Below, piece by piece: positions 5,249 to 5,958 of a stretch of DNA of 5,958 bases; positions within the stretch are counted from its first letter, which is position 1, and each line of letters begins with the position of its first letter. The notes beneath the pieces were generated by a model. That model was given only the letters and a program-made list of their open reading frames with translations, was not told the origin of the DNA and ran no database searches. Source of the stretch: DSQQ01 sp964443075. GTDB lineage: Bacteria > Chloroflexota > Anaerolineae > 4572-78 > J111. The position numbers and the translations under genes are program-made. The DNA is taken from positions 1 to 5,958 of the forward strand of contig CAYUCB010000440.1 of the NCBI GenBank assembly GCA_964443075.1. The letters are read 5' to 3'.

Positions 5249-5830
5249 ATGAAGTTGACTCCCCACTTGCTGCTAAATGCCTACAGCCAGGGCGTCTTTC
5301 CGATGGGTGAGCCGGATGGGCAAATCTACTGGTACGACCCCCACCCCCGCGCCATAATCCCCCTGGACACCTTTCACACCCCCCACTCGCTGGCCCGCGC
5401 CATCCGCCGGGGTGGTTTTGAAGTGCGGGTTGACACCGCTTTTCGAGCGGTGATGACCGCTTGCGCCGCACCCGGCCCCGACCGCGAAACCACCTGGATT
5501 AATGACGAAATTATCGAAGCCTACAGTCAACTGCATCAACTGGGCTTTGCCCACAGCGTCGAAACCTGGGTTGAAGGCCAACTGGTGGGCGGTTTGTATG
5601 GCGTGACCCTGGGCGGCCTGTTTGCCGGAGAGAGTATGTTCAGCCGGAGGCGCGATAGCAGCAAAATCGCCCTGGTTTACCTGGTTGAGCGGTTGCGAGC
5701 CAACGGCTTTATTTTGTTGGATACCCAATTTATGACCGAGCATCTGCGCCGCTTTGGCGCTATCGAGATTTCTCGCGCCGAATATAAAGCCCGTCTGGCC
5801 CAAGCCTTGCGCCTCTGGGCCAAATTTTAA
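5249..5830 (+). CDS. aat: Leucyl/phenylalanyl-tRNA-protein transferase (193 aa)
   Basis: Aat transfers Leu or Phe from aminoacyl-tRNA to proteins with an N-terminal Arg or Lys, marking them for ClpS/ClpAP degradation in the bacterial N-degron pathway; it acts in the cytosol. Family motifs are all present: YSQGVFPM (12-19), YWYDPHPRA (27-35), TTWI with W83, YSQLHQLGFAHSVETW (92-107), LVGGLYG, FAGESMFSRRRDSSKIAL with E128, and LLDTQF with D158 and Q160. By comparison with E. coli Aat, E128, D158 and Q160 match catalytic E156, D186 and Q188. The protein lacks the roughly 35-residue N-terminal extension of the 234-aa E. coli enzyme; short forms are common elsewhere. An in-frame TAA at 5234-5236 and no other ATG between confirm that the start is real. 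The gene stands alone, with no clpS or clpA in the window and no clear ribosome binding site. Confidence 0.95.
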   Translation: MKLTPHLLLNAYSQGVFPMGEPDGQIYWYDPHPRAIIPLDTFHTPHSLARAIRRGGFEVRVDTAFRAVMTACAAPGPDRETTWINDEIIEAYSQLHQLGFAHSVETWVEGQLVGGLYGVTLGGLFAGESMFSRRRDSSKIALVYLVERLRANGFILLDTQFMTEHLRRFGAIEISRAEYKARLAQALRLWAKF

Positions 5831-5836
5831 ATTTGG
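5820..5836. repeat. Palindrome spanning the aat stop codon
   Basis: CCAAATTTTAAATTTGG is a perfect 8-bp inverted repeat around one T and contains the TAA stop (5828-5830). It is AT-rich with no T-run after it, so it is not a convincing terminator. It may be chance, or the end of the repeat-bearing region downstream. Confidence 0.4.
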
Positions 5837-5847
5837 TAGAGATTCAT

Positions 5848-5883
5848 TGCATCCTGAGTAGGCCGTATCGAAGGATGCATCCT
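5848..5883. repeat. Palindromic repeat element downstream of aat
   Basis: TGCATCCT (5848-5855) is the inverted copy of AGGATGCA (5872-5879), with 16 bases between. The right arm continues into a perfect 12-bp palindrome, AGGATGCATCCT (5872-5883), so GCATCCTG appears twice in direct orientation (5849-5856, 5877-5884). The minus strand reads CCTTCGATACGGCCTACTC followed by AGGATGC. From memory this resembles a CCTTCGA...CTCAGGATG palindromic repeat widespread in bacterial genomes. The window's last 75 bases after it show no gene start I can support. Confidence 0.6.
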
Positions 5884-5958
5884 GCGACCAAAGGGAGTAT
5901 TGAAGGACAGTAACCGCAAAACCCACATACACCAGCTAATCAGGGTCATTCCAGAGAC

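Noticed and set aside
5273..5932. Long minus-strand frame opposite aat (219 codons)
   Set aside because: It overlaps all the conserved motifs of aat, has shadow-like Gly/Ala composition, and runs into the palindromic repeat downstream.

Overview
The window is about 6 kb of what looks like ordinary chromosome from a Chloroflexota bacterium, probably related to Anaerolineae. That assignment is an inference. It rests on a secreted protein with an LYLPIVVK linker motif, which I associate from memory with Chloroflexota exported proteins, on a small CxxC protein of a type I associate with the same phylum, and on repeat-rich intergenic gaps. No rRNA, tRNA, transposase, phage gene or CRISPR array is visible.

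There are six protein genes. From left to right: a GltA-type citrate synthase (84-1370) with a strong intrinsic terminator; a second, divergent citrate/2-methylcitrate synthase paralogue (1539-2678) with its own promoter candidate; a small CxxC protein of unknown function on the minus strand (2848-3168); an antibiotic biosynthesis monooxygenase (ABM)-fold protein that keeps the Asn/Trp/His triad of IsdG-type heme-degrading enzymes (3315-3632); an exported 398-residue protein with a fibronectin/Ig-like domain and an unassigned C-terminal domain (3829-5025); and a leucyl/phenylalanyl-tRNA-protein transferase, Aat (5249-5830).

The genes do not form an obvious operon. The two citrate synthases are separated by a terminator. 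The CxxC gene is convergent with the second synthase and divergent from the ABM gene. The last three genes all lie on the plus strand but are separated by gaps of about 130 to 220 bases. The only functional pairing is the two citrate synthases, which both condense an acyl-CoA with oxaloacetate at the entry to the TCA or methylcitrate cycle.

The gaps are the more unusual part. Four of them hold inverted repeats of different sequence: an AGAAACCCGG-type pair at 2716-2808, a nested element built on GAACACGAA/TTCGTG units at 3627-3753, a CTACAGAATACACGGAA-type element at 5117-5165, and an AGGATGCATCCT/CCTTCGA-type element at 5848-5883. They resemble dispersed, non-coding palindromic elements of environmental bacteria. 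No gap without a gene exceeds about 225 bases.
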